From Erysipelotrichaceae bacterium (lineage in GTDB: Bacteria; Bacillota_I; Bacilli_A; Erysipelotrichales; Erysipelotrichaceae), in NCBI GenBank assembly GCA_003446295.1, contig DMBB01000373.1, positions 1 through 8,046 of the forward strand: 8,046 nt of DNA, written 5' to 3'. Below the pieces are notes generated by a model that had not been told where the DNA came from, did no database searches, and saw nothing but the letters and a program-made list of their open reading frames with translations. Positions within the stretch are counted from its first letter, which is position 1. Each line of letters starts with the position of its first letter. Below, one piece after another: positions 1-7,821 of the stretch. A program made the position numbers and the translations under genes.

Positions 1-410
1 CGGAACTGCTTGCCGGCAGAACGATCCGCAAGCCTACCTATGATTTCGTAAATCATACGAGAAGTGATATTACGGAACTGTGCCATCCGGCAGATGTGAT
101 CGTTCTGGAAGGCCTGTTTGTTCTGGAAGATGAACGTCTTCGTGAATATGAGTCGATCAAAATCTTTGTGGATACAGCTGCAGACATCCGTTTCATCAGA
201 CGTCTGCTGAGAGATGTGAATGAACGCGGAAGAACAGTTGATTCCGTTGTCAACCAGTATGTGAGTACCGTGCGTGTGATGCATGATCAGTTCATTGAAC
301 CGAGCAAGCGCTATGCGGATCTCATCATCCCTGAAGGTGGTTCAAATCAGGTGGCGATCGATCTGCTGGTAACAAAAATCAGTAGCATCATACATCACAC
401 AATGTTATAA
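1..410 (+). CDS. udk: Uridine kinase, 3' part (5' end outside window)
   Basis: Uridine kinase phosphorylates uridine and cytidine to UMP and CMP in pyrimidine salvage, in the cytoplasm. The first complete codon is at position 3, and 135 residues are visible before the TAA at 408-410. The family is usually about 205-215 residues, so roughly the first third, including the P-loop, is off the left edge. Family-typical segments are visible in order: a [10 protein letters not shown] stretch, [15 protein letters not shown], the lid-like region [16 protein letters not shown], the segment [18 protein letters not shown], and a closing [13 protein letters not shown] at 96 could be misread as a start, but the family similarity clearly continues upstream of it. 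udk next to greA is a known Firmicutes arrangement (as in Bacillus subtilis). The only oddity is that the stop codon lies inside the probable greA promoter. Confidence 0.95.
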   Translation, partial: ELLAGRTIRKPTYDFVNHTRSDITELCHPADVIVLEGLFVLEDERLREYESIKIFVDTAADIRFIRRLLRDVNERGRTVDSVVNQYVSTVRVMHDQFIEPSKRYADLIIPEGGSNQVAIDLLVTKISSIIHHTML

Positions 411-411
411 T
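403..411 (+). promoter_or_regulatory. Probable extended -10 promoter of greA
   Basis: The sequence TGTTATAAT matches the extended -10 consensus TGnTATAAT exactly, with the hexamer at 406-411. No convincing -35 box is present at the usual spacing (383-388 reads TAGCAT), which extended -10 promoters tolerate. Transcription would begin near 418, giving a leader of about 19 bases that contains the greA ribosome binding site. The udk stop codon (408-410) lies within the hexamer. Function is inferred from sequence only. Confidence 0.55.
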
Positions 412-423
412 GTTCGGGCAAAA

Positions 424-429
424 AAGGAG
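424..429 (+). promoter_or_regulatory. Ribosome binding site of greA
   Basis: AAGGAG lies 7 bases before the ATG at 437, an optimal spacing. It fixes the greA start. Confidence 0.8.
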
Positions 430-436
430 TTAAAAC

Positions 437-907
437 ATGGCAGAAGAGAAAATTTATGTAACCGAAGAAGGTTTGAAAAAACTGCAGGATGAATATGAGC
501 ATCTTGTCCACGTTGTCAGAGAAGAAGTCAAGGCAGAACTGAAGGAAGCACGTGCACTCGGTGACCTTTCCGAAAATGCTGACTATGATGCTGCCAGAGA
601 TATGCAGGCTCAGGTTGAATCAAGGATCCTTCAGCTTGAGAATATGCTTCAGCATTATGAACTGATCGATACGACAAAGAGCGGTTCAAAGACTGTACAT
701 ATCGGTTCGGAAGTAACGCTGCGGTTCCTCGATACAAAAGAAGAACAGACATTCCGCATTGTCGGTTCCACAGAAGCTGATCCGCTGAACGGCAAGCTTT
801 CCAACGAAACAGCGCTAGCCCAGGCAATTCTGGATAAGTCAGTCGGCAGTGTCGTTGAGATCCCGGCAAAAGTCAGCTATGAAGTTGAGATCCTCGATCT
901 GAAATAA
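437..907 (+). CDS. greA: Transcription elongation factor GreA
   Basis: GreA enters the secondary channel of RNA polymerase and stimulates cleavage of the RNA 3' end in backtracked complexes, rescuing stalled transcription. The protein has 156 residues, close to the usual length of about 158. Residues 1-75 form the charged helical coiled-coil arm. The family signature GDLSENADYDAAR is at 42-54, and D43 and E46 correspond to the two acidic tip residues needed for cleavage. The C-terminal FKBP-like domain (about 80-156) includes the SNE motif and ends in VEILDL. The start is set by a strong AAGGAG site. The gene sits between udk and comEA and has a likely promoter of its own. The product assignment is firm. 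GreB is unlikely, as Firmicutes typically carry only GreA-type proteins. Confidence 0.97.
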   Translation: MAEEKIYVTEEGLKKLQDEYEHLVHVVREEVKAELKEARALGDLSENADYDAARDMQAQVESRILQLENMLQHYELIDTTKSGSKTVHIGSEVTLRFLDTKEEQTFRIVGSTEADPLNGKLSNETALAQAILDKSVGSVVEIPAKVSYEVEILDLK

Positions 908-942
908 GCGGAAACGATCTGAATATTGCGTAAATAATAAGC

Positions 943-948
943 AGGAGG
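943..948 (+). promoter_or_regulatory. Ribosome binding site of comEA
   Basis: AGGAGG lies 8 bases before the ATG at 957. It is the strongest translational signal in the com block and decides the start. The 49-base gap between greA and comEA shows no hairpin terminator and no clear promoter. Confidence 0.8.
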
Positions 949-956
949 TTTATACC

Positions 957-1430
957 ATGAAACCACTGCTTATTTTTATGATCCTTCTGTTTACGGCAGG
1001 CTGGGCAGGTATCCGGCCGTATCATATCTATGATCTGAAAAAGGATACGATACGAATCACAGTCAATGGTGAAGTGGAAACACCAGGAGAAATGGAACTG
1101 CCGCTGTATTCAAGCATCGGTGATGCATTGGAAGAGGCCGGTCTGACGGATGAAGCCGATACACGGGCATTGAATCCCCAGATGATCCTGAAGGACCATG
1201 ACGTGCTGAATGTTCCGGGCAGAAATAATTCGGAACTGCAGAAAATATCGATCAATACTGCATCACTGAAACAGCTGTGCATTCTTCCCGGGATCGGTCC
1301 CGGTACTGCACAGAAGATCATTGATTACAGGGAAGCGAACGGTCTGTTCCGCACGATCGATGAACTGACGAATGTAAAGGGGATCGGACCGGCAAAACTG
1401 GACAAGATCAGGGATCTGATCATTCTGTGA
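957..1430 (+). CDS. comEA: ComEA, membrane-anchored competence DNA receptor
   Basis: ComEA binds incoming double-stranded DNA at the outer face of the membrane and passes it to the ComEC channel during natural transformation. The 157-residue protein begins with a short hydrophobic anchor (about residues 2-18). An SLBB-type domain follows (about 33-88), including ITVNGEVETPGEMEL and ending near DVLNVPGR. The C-terminal third (98-157) is the tandem helix-hairpin-helix DNA-binding region, with PGIGPGTAQKI at 111-121 and KGIGPAKLDKI at 141-151. This domain order is that of Gram-positive ComEA. The stop overlaps the comEC start by four bases (GTGA), which suggests translational coupling. In many Firmicutes comEB lies between comEA and comEC; it is absent here. 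The com genes are often expressed only during competence, but no ComK-type box was recognised. Confidence 0.95.
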   Translation: MKPLLIFMILLFTAGWAGIRPYHIYDLKKDTIRITVNGEVETPGEMELPLYSSIGDALEEAGLTDEADTRALNPQMILKDHDVLNVPGRNNSELQKISINTASLKQLCILPGIGPGTAQKIIDYREANGLFRTIDELTNVKGIGPAKLDKIRDLIIL

Positions 1431-3355
1431 AAACGATCAAAGAACACAGTTTGCTGGCGGCACTGATCGTGTTTGTATTTCTGGTATTCTGCCGTGATAT
1501 TCCGGGAATTGCCGCAGTCCTGCTTGGATGTGTGTGGTATGAGCGTACACATAACAGTTCGTTTGTGTTAATAACGCTGTTATTGTGCATATTGGCTGTA
1601 CCTGTATGGAATAAAGAACTGCCGCAGATCAATTCCGGCAGAGTAATTGAAGTACACAGTTCCTATGCAGTCGTCAGAAACGGACGCACGAAGGTACTGC
1701 TCTATACCGAACAGCAGCCATTGCTGGATTCGACTGTTTACTTCAGCGGTGAATTCAGGGAGATCTCTTCGCAGATCAGTTTTTACGGATTTGACTTTGC
1801 TGAATACTGTGCTGAGCGCGGCGTGTACTGGTATGTGGTCTGTGATCCGGAGGGACTGAATAAAACACACAGTATGCGCGGCCGGCTCCAGAAACGCGTC
1901 CGTTCTATGGATGAACAGAACAAAGCGGTGCTGAACCGGATCATCTTCGGCATACGCTCAGATGACGATGGTCTGGAAGGCTGGCTGAATGATACGGGAT
2001 TTTCACTGTCGGGAATGATCGCATTCATCGATATCGTTCTGAAAAAGATATGCTATCCGGATCAGCGGAAAAAGATCATACGTATCGTGACGCTGGCAGC
2101 AGGACTGATCTTTCATTTTCCTGTCATTCTGACTGTCAGGATCGTCTTTGATCTTGTTTGCAGCGGACACGTCAGAGATGATCAGAGGCTGGGCACGGCT
2201 TTGCTGATGATTCTGATATTGAAGCCGTATGCCGCCGGATCTGCTTCTTTCCTGTTTCCTGTCATGTTCCGGCTGGTTTCATTCGGCGGAAAGGATCACA
2301 GGCTGGATATGCTATGGTACACATCTTTGCTTCAGTCATTGCTCTATCACCGGATCAATCCGGCTGAGATCGTGCTGTACCGTTATCTGCGCATCGTCTG
2401 CGGCTTTCTTTGGACAGCAGCATTGCTGTCTGTATTCTTGCCGTTTCTGCCGCTTGTTGAAACCGCACGGCTCATCGACAGTGTTTTATCGTTTCTCAGC
2501 TTTTTCGATATCAATGGGAGTCTGATCGGACCGGGACTGCCGTTTTTTATCCTGCTGATCGCATCACTAAGAAAATCGGAATACGAATCCCGCCTGCGGC
2601 CGATCGTGCTGTGGCTGTATCTTGCGTGTGGTCTGATGCATCCGTTTGCAGAAGTTACATTCATCAATGTCGGGCAGGGGGACAGTATTCTGATACGGAT
2701 GCCGCTGAATACATACAACATCATGATCGATACAGGAAAGCCTTCCTATTGTGACGAGCTGGACACGATCCTGCAAGCAAAATCGATCAATAAAATCCAT
2801 ACACTGTTTATTACGCATTCCGATCTGGATCACAGCGGCAATCAGGACTACATTGCGGAGCATTATCATTCTGATCGTGTGATCACTGAGCATTTTCATG
2901 AACAGATCTGCGGCAGGGTATTATGCCAGGATCTGAACAGCATCAGGAATGAAGACGCAAATCAGAGCTCGCTTGTGATCTATTTTGAGCTGAACGGCCT
3001 GTCATTTCTGATGACGGGAGATGCAGATGAGATTACTGAAAAGACGATCATACGGGATTATCAGAATCTGAGGGCAGATGTCCTGAAAGTATCTCATCAT
3101 GGAAGTTCTACCGGCTCTTCTGAAGAACTGCTGGATCAGCTCAGACCTGATCTGGCTGTGATCAGTGCCGGTTCATATAATCTTTACCATCATCCCAGCG
3201 TTCAGACACTGCAGCGCCTGCTTCAGCGGCACATCCCGTATCTCAACACACATGAAGAGGGTGATATTACGATCATCTGTCTGCCGTACTGCAATCTGCT
3301 GACCACAGCATCAGGTAAATTTGCGCTGATGTCATCTGCCGGGGACAAAAATTGA
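1427..3355 (+). CDS. comEC: ComEC/Rec2-type DNA uptake channel, short and divergent core
   Basis: ComEC is the membrane channel that carries single-stranded DNA into the cell during transformation. A GTG start overlaps the comEA stop, and the next in-frame ATG is about 150 codons later, so GTG is the only sensible start. The 642 residues are short for the family (about 700-780). Order: membrane segments at about 8-36 and 44-60; an OB-fold-like extracellular domain (about 68-140, with a YGFDFAEYCAERGVYW stretch); the competence membrane core (about 170-405); and a metallo-beta-lactamase-like domain (about 408-642). That last domain keeps FINVGQGDS (412-420), the metal motif HSDLDH (464-469), TGD (530-532), SHHGSS (556-561) and YHHPS (587-591), so its nuclease-like site looks intact. 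The usual HLxAISGxH motif of the core is reduced to GFSLSGMIAF (191-200), with neither histidine. The reading frame is unbroken. The identity is secure, but transport activity is uncertain. Confidence 0.92.
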   Translation: MKTIKEHSLLAALIVFVFLVFCRDIPGIAAVLLGCVWYERTHNSSFVLITLLLCILAVPVWNKELPQINSGRVIEVHSSYAVVRNGRTKVLLYTEQQPLLDSTVYFSGEFREISSQISFYGFDFAEYCAERGVYWYVVCDPEGLNKTHSMRGRLQKRVRSMDEQNKAVLNRIIFGIRSDDDGLEGWLNDTGFSLSGMIAFIDIVLKKICYPDQRKKIIRIVTLAAGLIFHFPVILTVRIVFDLVCSGHVRDDQRLGTALLMILILKPYAAGSASFLFPVMFRLVSFGGKDHRLDMLWYTSLLQSLLYHRINPAEIVLYRYLRIVCGFLWTAALLSVFLPFLPLVETARLIDSVLSFLSFFDINGSLIGPGLPFFILLIASLRKSEYESRLRPIVLWLYLACGLMHPFAEVTFINVGQGDSILIRMPLNTYNIMIDTGKPSYCDELDTILQAKSINKIHTLFITHSDLDHSGNQDYIAEHYHSDRVITEHFHEQICGRVLCQDLNSIRNEDANQSSLVIYFELNGLSFLMTGDADEITEKTIIRDYQNLRADVLKVSHHGSSTGSSEELLDQLRPDLAVISAGSYNLYHHPSVQTLQRLLQRHIPYLNTHEEGDITIICLPYCNLLTTASGKFALMSSAGDKN

Positions 3356-3361
3356 TATAAT
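3353..3361 (+). promoter_or_regulatory. Probable extended -10 promoter for leaderless holA
   Basis: TGATATAAT matches TGnTATAAT exactly, with the hexamer at 3356-3361. The TGA of the extension is the comEC stop codon. Placing the last hexamer base at -7 puts the start of transcription at 3368, the A of the holA ATG. No Shine-Dalgarno sequence precedes that ATG and no good -35 box is seen. A leaderless holA transcript is therefore likely, but this is inference. Confidence 0.5.
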
Positions 3362-3367
3362 GATTTC

Positions 3368-4405
3368 ATGATTTATTTACTTGACGGAACGGAAACATAT
3401 CATCTTTCCGGTAAGAAACATGAGCTTCTGAACAGAGATGATGTGCTGCCCGAAAATATTATGACGATCGATGGTTCAGTGAAGGACTTTTCGTTATCCA
3501 ATGCACTCATGCACTGCAGCACTGTTTCATTGTTCAGCGAACACAGGATCGTGCTGATCCAGGATCCTTATTTCCTGAATCCTTCCGCAAAGCGCGGCAC
3601 TGAAAAGCCTGCCGGCAAACGGAAGAAGAAAGGTGCTGCACCAGATCATGCAGAAATGCTGGAACAGTATATCAGCCACTACAATCCTGACTGTGACCTG
3701 ATCTTATACTGCTTTGGTTTTGATGCGGATAAGCGCACAAAGGAGTTCAAGGTACTGGATCCCTGGATCAAACAGGGAAGGGTCAAACACCTGCATTACG
3801 GCAATCCGACTCCGCAGGAACTCGAAAAATGGATCAGCCAGGACCTTGCAAGGAAAGGCATCCGGATGGATGCAGAGGCGAGGAAGGAACTGAATCTGCG
3901 CATCAACGGAAGCGCAACACAGTTCTATCAGGCAATGGACAAGATCCTGCTGTACGGGGAAAAGGATCTGACACTGACGGATATCGAGCATCTTGTTCCG
4001 GTAAACCAGGATGTCAATGTATGGAAAATGGCTGACGGATTCCTGGCGGGCAATACCGCGCAGACATTCCGCAGTGTATATGAGATGACAGAGATCGCAC
4101 GGAATACATATCAGAGTCTTGTCATGAAGCTGGCTTACAGATTGCGTGCTGTCTACAATGCGGTCCGTCTGCGTGAATGCGGATACAGTGATCCCCAGAT
4201 CGCCGCAAAGACCGGGAGAAAATATCCTGATCTGGACATCAGATCAGCACACGGACGTACTTCATTTGAAATTCTTACGATGATCAGTGAACTTGCTGAT
4301 CTGGAACAGGGTATCAAAAGCGGCAAAATCAATGACCGTGAAGGTCTGGAGGCGTTCCTATTGAGGAATTTGAATCAATATGCAGGCAATCAGAGAGCTT
4401 TATAA
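3368..4405 (+). CDS. holA: DNA polymerase III subunit delta
   Basis: The delta subunit is the wrench of the clamp loader: it opens the beta sliding clamp so it can be loaded on DNA at the replication fork. The 345-residue length is normal for Firmicutes. The start MIYLLDGTETY fits the family's N-terminus. An N-terminal AAA-like domain (about 1-140) is followed by a helical middle domain (about 145-215) and a C-terminal collar domain (about 216-340). The collar contains VWKMADGFLAG and the closing DLEQGIKSGKINDREGLEAFLLRN, which is typical of HolA. A lysine- and arginine-rich stretch at 74-90 looks like a surface loop insertion. holA directly after comEC (yqeN in B. subtilis) is a conserved arrangement. 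The rpsT gene often found beyond it is not here. There is no ribosome binding site upstream, and the 3' end overlaps the next gene by 26 bases. Confidence 0.93.
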   Translation: MIYLLDGTETYHLSGKKHELLNRDDVLPENIMTIDGSVKDFSLSNALMHCSTVSLFSEHRIVLIQDPYFLNPSAKRGTEKPAGKRKKKGAAPDHAEMLEQYISHYNPDCDLILYCFGFDADKRTKEFKVLDPWIKQGRVKHLHYGNPTPQELEKWISQDLARKGIRMDAEARKELNLRINGSATQFYQAMDKILLYGEKDLTLTDIEHLVPVNQDVNVWKMADGFLAGNTAQTFRSVYEMTEIARNTYQSLVMKLAYRLRAVYNAVRLRECGYSDPQIAAKTGRKYPDLDIRSAHGRTSFEILTMISELADLEQGIKSGKINDREGLEAFLLRNLNQYAGNQRAL

Positions 4406-5594
4406 GATCGGCAAGGGACCGAGTTCATCACATACACTGGCACCGGAGCGTGCTTGCCGTCTGTTTGTACAGCAGTTCGGTACATTTCCGTTTTACCGTG
4501 TCCGTTTATTCGGATCCCTTTCACTGACCGGCAAGGGACATGGAACAGATACAGTGATCAAAGAGACGCTTCCGGGTGAAACGGAAGTGATCTTCTGCCT
4601 GGACTGGGAAGAAGAATTTCCGAACGGTTTTTATCTGGAAGCACTGAATGAGCAGAAAGAAACAGTTCACAAATGGACCGTCTTCTCGATCGGCGGAGGC
4701 AGTATCCGGATCAGGGAATTCCCTGTTTCCTATAATGATGAAGTCTACAGCGAGAAAAGCTTCGCGGAAGTGCTGGATGTACTGAAGAACGAGCATCTGA
4801 GCATACAGGAATATGAATATGCACATGAACCGGGACTGAAGGAATATCTGAAGCATATCGTTCATGCGGAAATACAGTGCGTGCAGAGCGGACTGTCCAA
4901 GCACGGTTATCTTCCCGGACAGCTCAGGATCAAACGGAGCGCGCATGAACTGTATGCGGCAGCGATCGCATCAGAAGGCGATGAGAGGAAGCGTCTGCTG
5001 ATGATGGCATATGCGTATGCAGCGAATGAAGAAAATGCGGACGGATGCACAGTCGTAACTGCGCCGACCCTTGGTGCGTGCGGGGTTATCGCTTCGATGA
5101 TCTATTATTCCTATAAGAATCTGAAGATCCCGGAAGACAGACTGGCTGATGCGCTTGCTGTGGGCGGCCTGTTCGGCAACCTCGTCAAAAGCAACGCGAC
5201 GATATCAGGTGCGGTCGGCGGATGCCAGGCGGAAGTCGGCACAGCTGTATCCATGGCTTCTGCAGCCTTTGCTTTCCTGGATGGTCAAACGATCGATCAG
5301 ATCGAATATGCTGCTGAGATCGGCATGGAACATCATCTGGGATTGACATGTGATCCGGTCATGGGCTATGTTATGATACCGTGCATTGAGCGGAATGCCG
5401 TGGGTGTATTAAGGGCCAAGGATGCAGCCTTGCTGTCGCGTGCAATGTCCATGATCAAGCGCCATATGATCTCGTTTGATATGGTTACGGACACAATGAA
5501 CGCAACCGGAAAGATGATACCGATCGCGCTCAAGGAAACATCTGAAGGCGGTCTGGCACAGGAATATATGGATTCCACGAAGGATGCCGCATAA
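4380..5594 (+). CDS. sdaA: L-serine dehydratase, single-chain iron-sulfur type
   Basis: The enzyme deaminates L-serine to pyruvate and ammonia using an oxygen-sensitive [4Fe-4S] cluster, which suits an anaerobic amino-acid user. The 404 residues fuse the two halves that other Firmicutes encode separately (SdaAB then SdaAA). The N-terminal beta half (about 1-150) starts with IRELYKIGKGPSSSHT, the family's characteristic opening, and has GSLSLTGKGHGTD at 45-57. The alpha half (about 185-395) includes ENADGCTVVTAPTLGACG. Three cysteines fit the cluster ligands: C282 in GGCQAEVGTA, C324 in GLTCDPVMGY and C335 in IPCIERNAVG. No ACT domain separates the halves. The ATG at 4380 gives the canonical N-terminus, with GAGGA at 4363-4367 as a somewhat distant ribosome binding site. 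The gene begins within the end of holA, suggesting translational coupling. The link to DNA metabolism is probably only operon neighbourhood. Confidence 0.93.
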   Translation: MQAIRELYKIGKGPSSSHTLAPERACRLFVQQFGTFPFYRVRLFGSLSLTGKGHGTDTVIKETLPGETEVIFCLDWEEEFPNGFYLEALNEQKETVHKWTVFSIGGGSIRIREFPVSYNDEVYSEKSFAEVLDVLKNEHLSIQEYEYAHEPGLKEYLKHIVHAEIQCVQSGLSKHGYLPGQLRIKRSAHELYAAAIASEGDERKRLLMMAYAYAANEENADGCTVVTAPTLGACGVIASMIYYSYKNLKIPEDRLADALAVGGLFGNLVKSNATISGAVGGCQAEVGTAVSMASAAFAFLDGQTIDQIEYAAEIGMEHHLGLTCDPVMGYVMIPCIERNAVGVLRAKDAALLSRAMSMIKRHMISFDMVTDTMNATGKMIPIALKETSEGGLAQEYMDSTKDAA

Positions 5595-5607
5595 AGAAAG
5601 CATATAT

Positions 5608-7821
5608 ATGAAACGAAAAGAAATCGAACTGCTGGCACCTGCCGGCAATATGGAAGCTTTGAAGGCAGCTGTTTCTGCCGGATGCAATGCAGTGTATCTC
5701 GGCGGCACACTGTTTTCAGCACGTGCATTTGCGGGCAACTTTGATCATGATGAAATGATCGAGGCGATCCGTTACTGCCATATTCGCGGCGTATCGGTCT
5801 ACGTAACGCTGAATACACTGCTGTTTGAAACAGAATTTGAGAACGCGATCAAAGAAGTACAGTTCCTGTACGACAATGATGTGGACGCGCTTCTGGTACA
5901 GGATCTGGGACTGTTTCATTATCTGAGACAGTGCTTTCCCGATCTTGCAGTCCATTGTTCGACCCAGATGCATATCCACAACCCTGCAGGCGTCAGGTTT
6001 GCTGCTGCAATGGGAGCGGAACGTGCAGTGCTTGCCAGGGAAACACCCATTGAGATCATCGAGGAATGCTGCAAAGAAGACATTGACATTGAAGTGTTCG
6101 TATATGGTGCATTATGCATCAGTTACAGCGGTCAGTGTCTGATGTCAGCCTCGCTCAAAAACAGATCGGGCAACCGCGGTATGTGCGCTCAGCTCTGCCG
6201 TCTGAAATACTTTGCAGATGATATGCAGGAAGGCAAAAACAAAGACGGTGACTATCTGCTCAGTCCAAGAGACCTCAATACACTGGACAGACTGCCTGAA
6301 CTGCTAAATGCGGGCGTCAGGAGCCTGAAGATCGAAGGCCGCATGAAGCGTCCGGAATATGTCTATATCGTTACCAGGACATTCCGTGAAGCGATCGACG
6401 CATGGTATGAAGGCAGGGAATATCATGTCAGTCCCGAACGTCTGAAGCAGATGGAACTGATGTTCCACCGCGGATTCACCGAAGGACATATCTTCCACGC
6501 CTCTGTCAAGGAACGCATGAATCCCTACAGACCGAACCATCAGGGTCTTGAGATCGGCAGAGTCGTTGATTATAAAAACGGCAAGGTATGTGTCAGACTC
6601 TCTGATACACTGAATCAGCACGATGGACTTCGTATTCTGAATACACCCACGGATACCGGACTGACTGCGGTCAGGATCGAAAAAAACGGCAGGCTGGTGA
6701 ACAGTGCTGAAAAGGGAGATACTGTCTGGCTTGACTGCAGAAGCAAACCCGCTCCGCGGAAAGGGCAGCCGCTTCATAAGACCAGCGATACGGTGCTGAT
6801 CGATGAGATCGACCGTATGATCGAGAAAAACATCAGACGCACGCCGATCGTGATCGGTTATGATGCCGAGCCGGGACAGCCTTTGAGGCTTTACGCTGAG
6901 GATCAGGAAGGACACAGCGTTTACGCAGAAAGTGAAATGCTCTGTGAAGAAGCGAAAAAAGCTGCGCTCACTGAAGAACGCATTGAAGCTGCTCTTGCGA
7001 AGATCTCGGATGAACCGTACACAATTGCATTCGGCGAGAAGACAGTCGGAAACGTATTCCTGCCGGTATCAGTGATCAATGAAACCAGAAGACAGCTGCT
7101 TGCGGCAATGAATGAAGCAAGGGCACACAGACATGACAGGGCGGGAAGAAAACCTTATCAGTGGACAGTCACAGCTGAAGAGACCGTACATCCTCTGCTG
7201 CTGAGCATTTCCGAACAGACGGAAGATCCTGTTTATGACACGGAGGTCTCTGTCAGCAGGAATACCATGGATCCTGATCAGAAACATTATCAGCTCAGGA
7301 GCCCGGTCAATGAACATGATGAAGGTGCAGAGCCTCTGTCATGGACCGTTCTCTCATCCGTATCAGACCTGATGCATCCGAAAGAGAATACCATTGCAGG
7401 ATATACGCTGAACTGCTGCAACAGCTATGCGCTTGATTATTTGATTTCACAAGCAGGGATAACGGGTGTAATATTAAGCACAGAAGTACAGAATCTGCAG
7501 ATTGGAAAGATGCTGGAAGCTTTTGAAAGCCGGAACGGCTTTGTTCCCTGTACATACCGTCTCGTATATGGACGAAGAGTACTGATGTATATCAAAGAGG
7601 GGATCCGGATACCGGAGGGAACAAAGAAACTGCGCGATATACATGAAAATGTATTCCCGCTCCGCTATGACGGTTCACTGCTTGAAATCCTCGAGCAGGA
7701 AGCTTGCACATCCGACAATCCGTACTGTACCGGAAGCTGTCTGATCTTTACAAATGAAACGTCAGGGGACAGACAGGCAATTAAGGAGGAAGCATATGAA
7801 GAACTTTATCAACGAATTTAA
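5608..7821 (+). CDS. U32 family protein with long C-terminal region, RlhA/TrhP-like
   Basis: U32 proteins were first called peptidases. Several are now known to be iron-sulfur proteins that hydroxylate RNA (RlhA on 23S rRNA, TrhP on tRNA uridine 34), and this one is more likely an RNA-modification factor than a protease. I chose ATG 5608 (737 residues) because it gives the standard start [19 protein letters not shown] and has AAAGAAAG 7 bases upstream. An in-frame ATG at 5584 overlaps sdaA and is less likely. The U32 core (about 5-300) holds the signature [19 protein letters not shown] (162-180), with C170, C177, C193 and C197 as probable cluster ligands, and [14 protein letters not shown] at 239-252. 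An RlhA-type middle domain (DUF3656-like, about 300-520) and a divergent C-terminal part follow. The exact RNA target cannot be told from sequence. The gene end overlaps mscL. Confidence 0.85.
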   Translation: MKRKEIELLAPAGNMEALKAAVSAGCNAVYLGGTLFSARAFAGNFDHDEMIEAIRYCHIRGVSVYVTLNTLLFETEFENAIKEVQFLYDNDVDALLVQDLGLFHYLRQCFPDLAVHCSTQMHIHNPAGVRFAAAMGAERAVLARETPIEIIEECCKEDIDIEVFVYGALCISYSGQCLMSASLKNRSGNRGMCAQLCRLKYFADDMQEGKNKDGDYLLSPRDLNTLDRLPELLNAGVRSLKIEGRMKRPEYVYIVTRTFREAIDAWYEGREYHVSPERLKQMELMFHRGFTEGHIFHASVKERMNPYRPNHQGLEIGRVVDYKNGKVCVRLSDTLNQHDGLRILNTPTDTGLTAVRIEKNGRLVNSAEKGDTVWLDCRSKPAPRKGQPLHKTSDTVLIDEIDRMIEKNIRRTPIVIGYDAEPGQPLRLYAEDQEGHSVYAESEMLCEEAKKAALTEERIEAALAKISDEPYTIAFGEKTVGNVFLPVSVINETRRQLLAAMNEARAHRHDRAGRKPYQWTVTAEETVHPLLLSISEQTEDPVYDTEVSVSRNTMDPDQKHYQLRSPVNEHDEGAEPLSWTVLSSVSDLMHPKENTIAGYTLNCCNSYALDYLISQAGITGVILSTEVQNLQIGKMLEAFESRNGFVPCTYRLVYGRRVLMYIKEGIRIPEGTKKLRDIHENVFPLRYDGSLLEILEQEACTSDNPYCTGSCLIFTNETSGDRQAIKEEAYEELYQRI
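7783..7790 (+). promoter_or_regulatory. Ribosome binding site of mscL
   Basis: AAGGAGGA ends 5 bases before the ATG at 7796. It is a near-perfect Shine-Dalgarno sequence lying inside the U32 coding region, so mscL can be translated strongly even though its start is overlapped. Confidence 0.8.

Noticed and set aside
908..956. Possible terminator or promoter between greA and comEA
   Set aside because: No stem-loop with a T-tract and no good -10/-35 pair was seen. Only the comEA ribosome binding site can be supported.
1288..1303. Perfect inverted repeat CCGGGA-TCGG-TCCCGG that could form a small hairpin
   Set aside because: It lies inside comEA and encodes the PGIGPG helix-hairpin-helix turn. 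There is no following T-tract, so it is not a terminator; codon choice explains it.
4730..4740. TATAAT inside the serine dehydratase gene
   Set aside because: It has no TG extension and no -35 partner that I can see, and no gene start follows nearby; it comes from ordinary Tyr-Asn codons.
4521..4946. 141-codon open frame on the - strand
   Set aside because: It is opposite the serine dehydratase beta domain, whose motifs are clear. No recognisable protein features.
5584..5607. Earlier in-frame ATG for the U32 protein
   Set aside because: It would add eight residues not typical of the family and overlap sdaA. The ATG at 5608 gives the canonical N-terminus and has a weak but well-spaced ribosome binding site.
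6304..6915. Long open frame of 203 codons on the - strand
   Set aside because: It lies wholly inside the U32 gene, has no family resemblance and no ribosome binding site that I could see. It is an antisense shadow of a well-supported gene.
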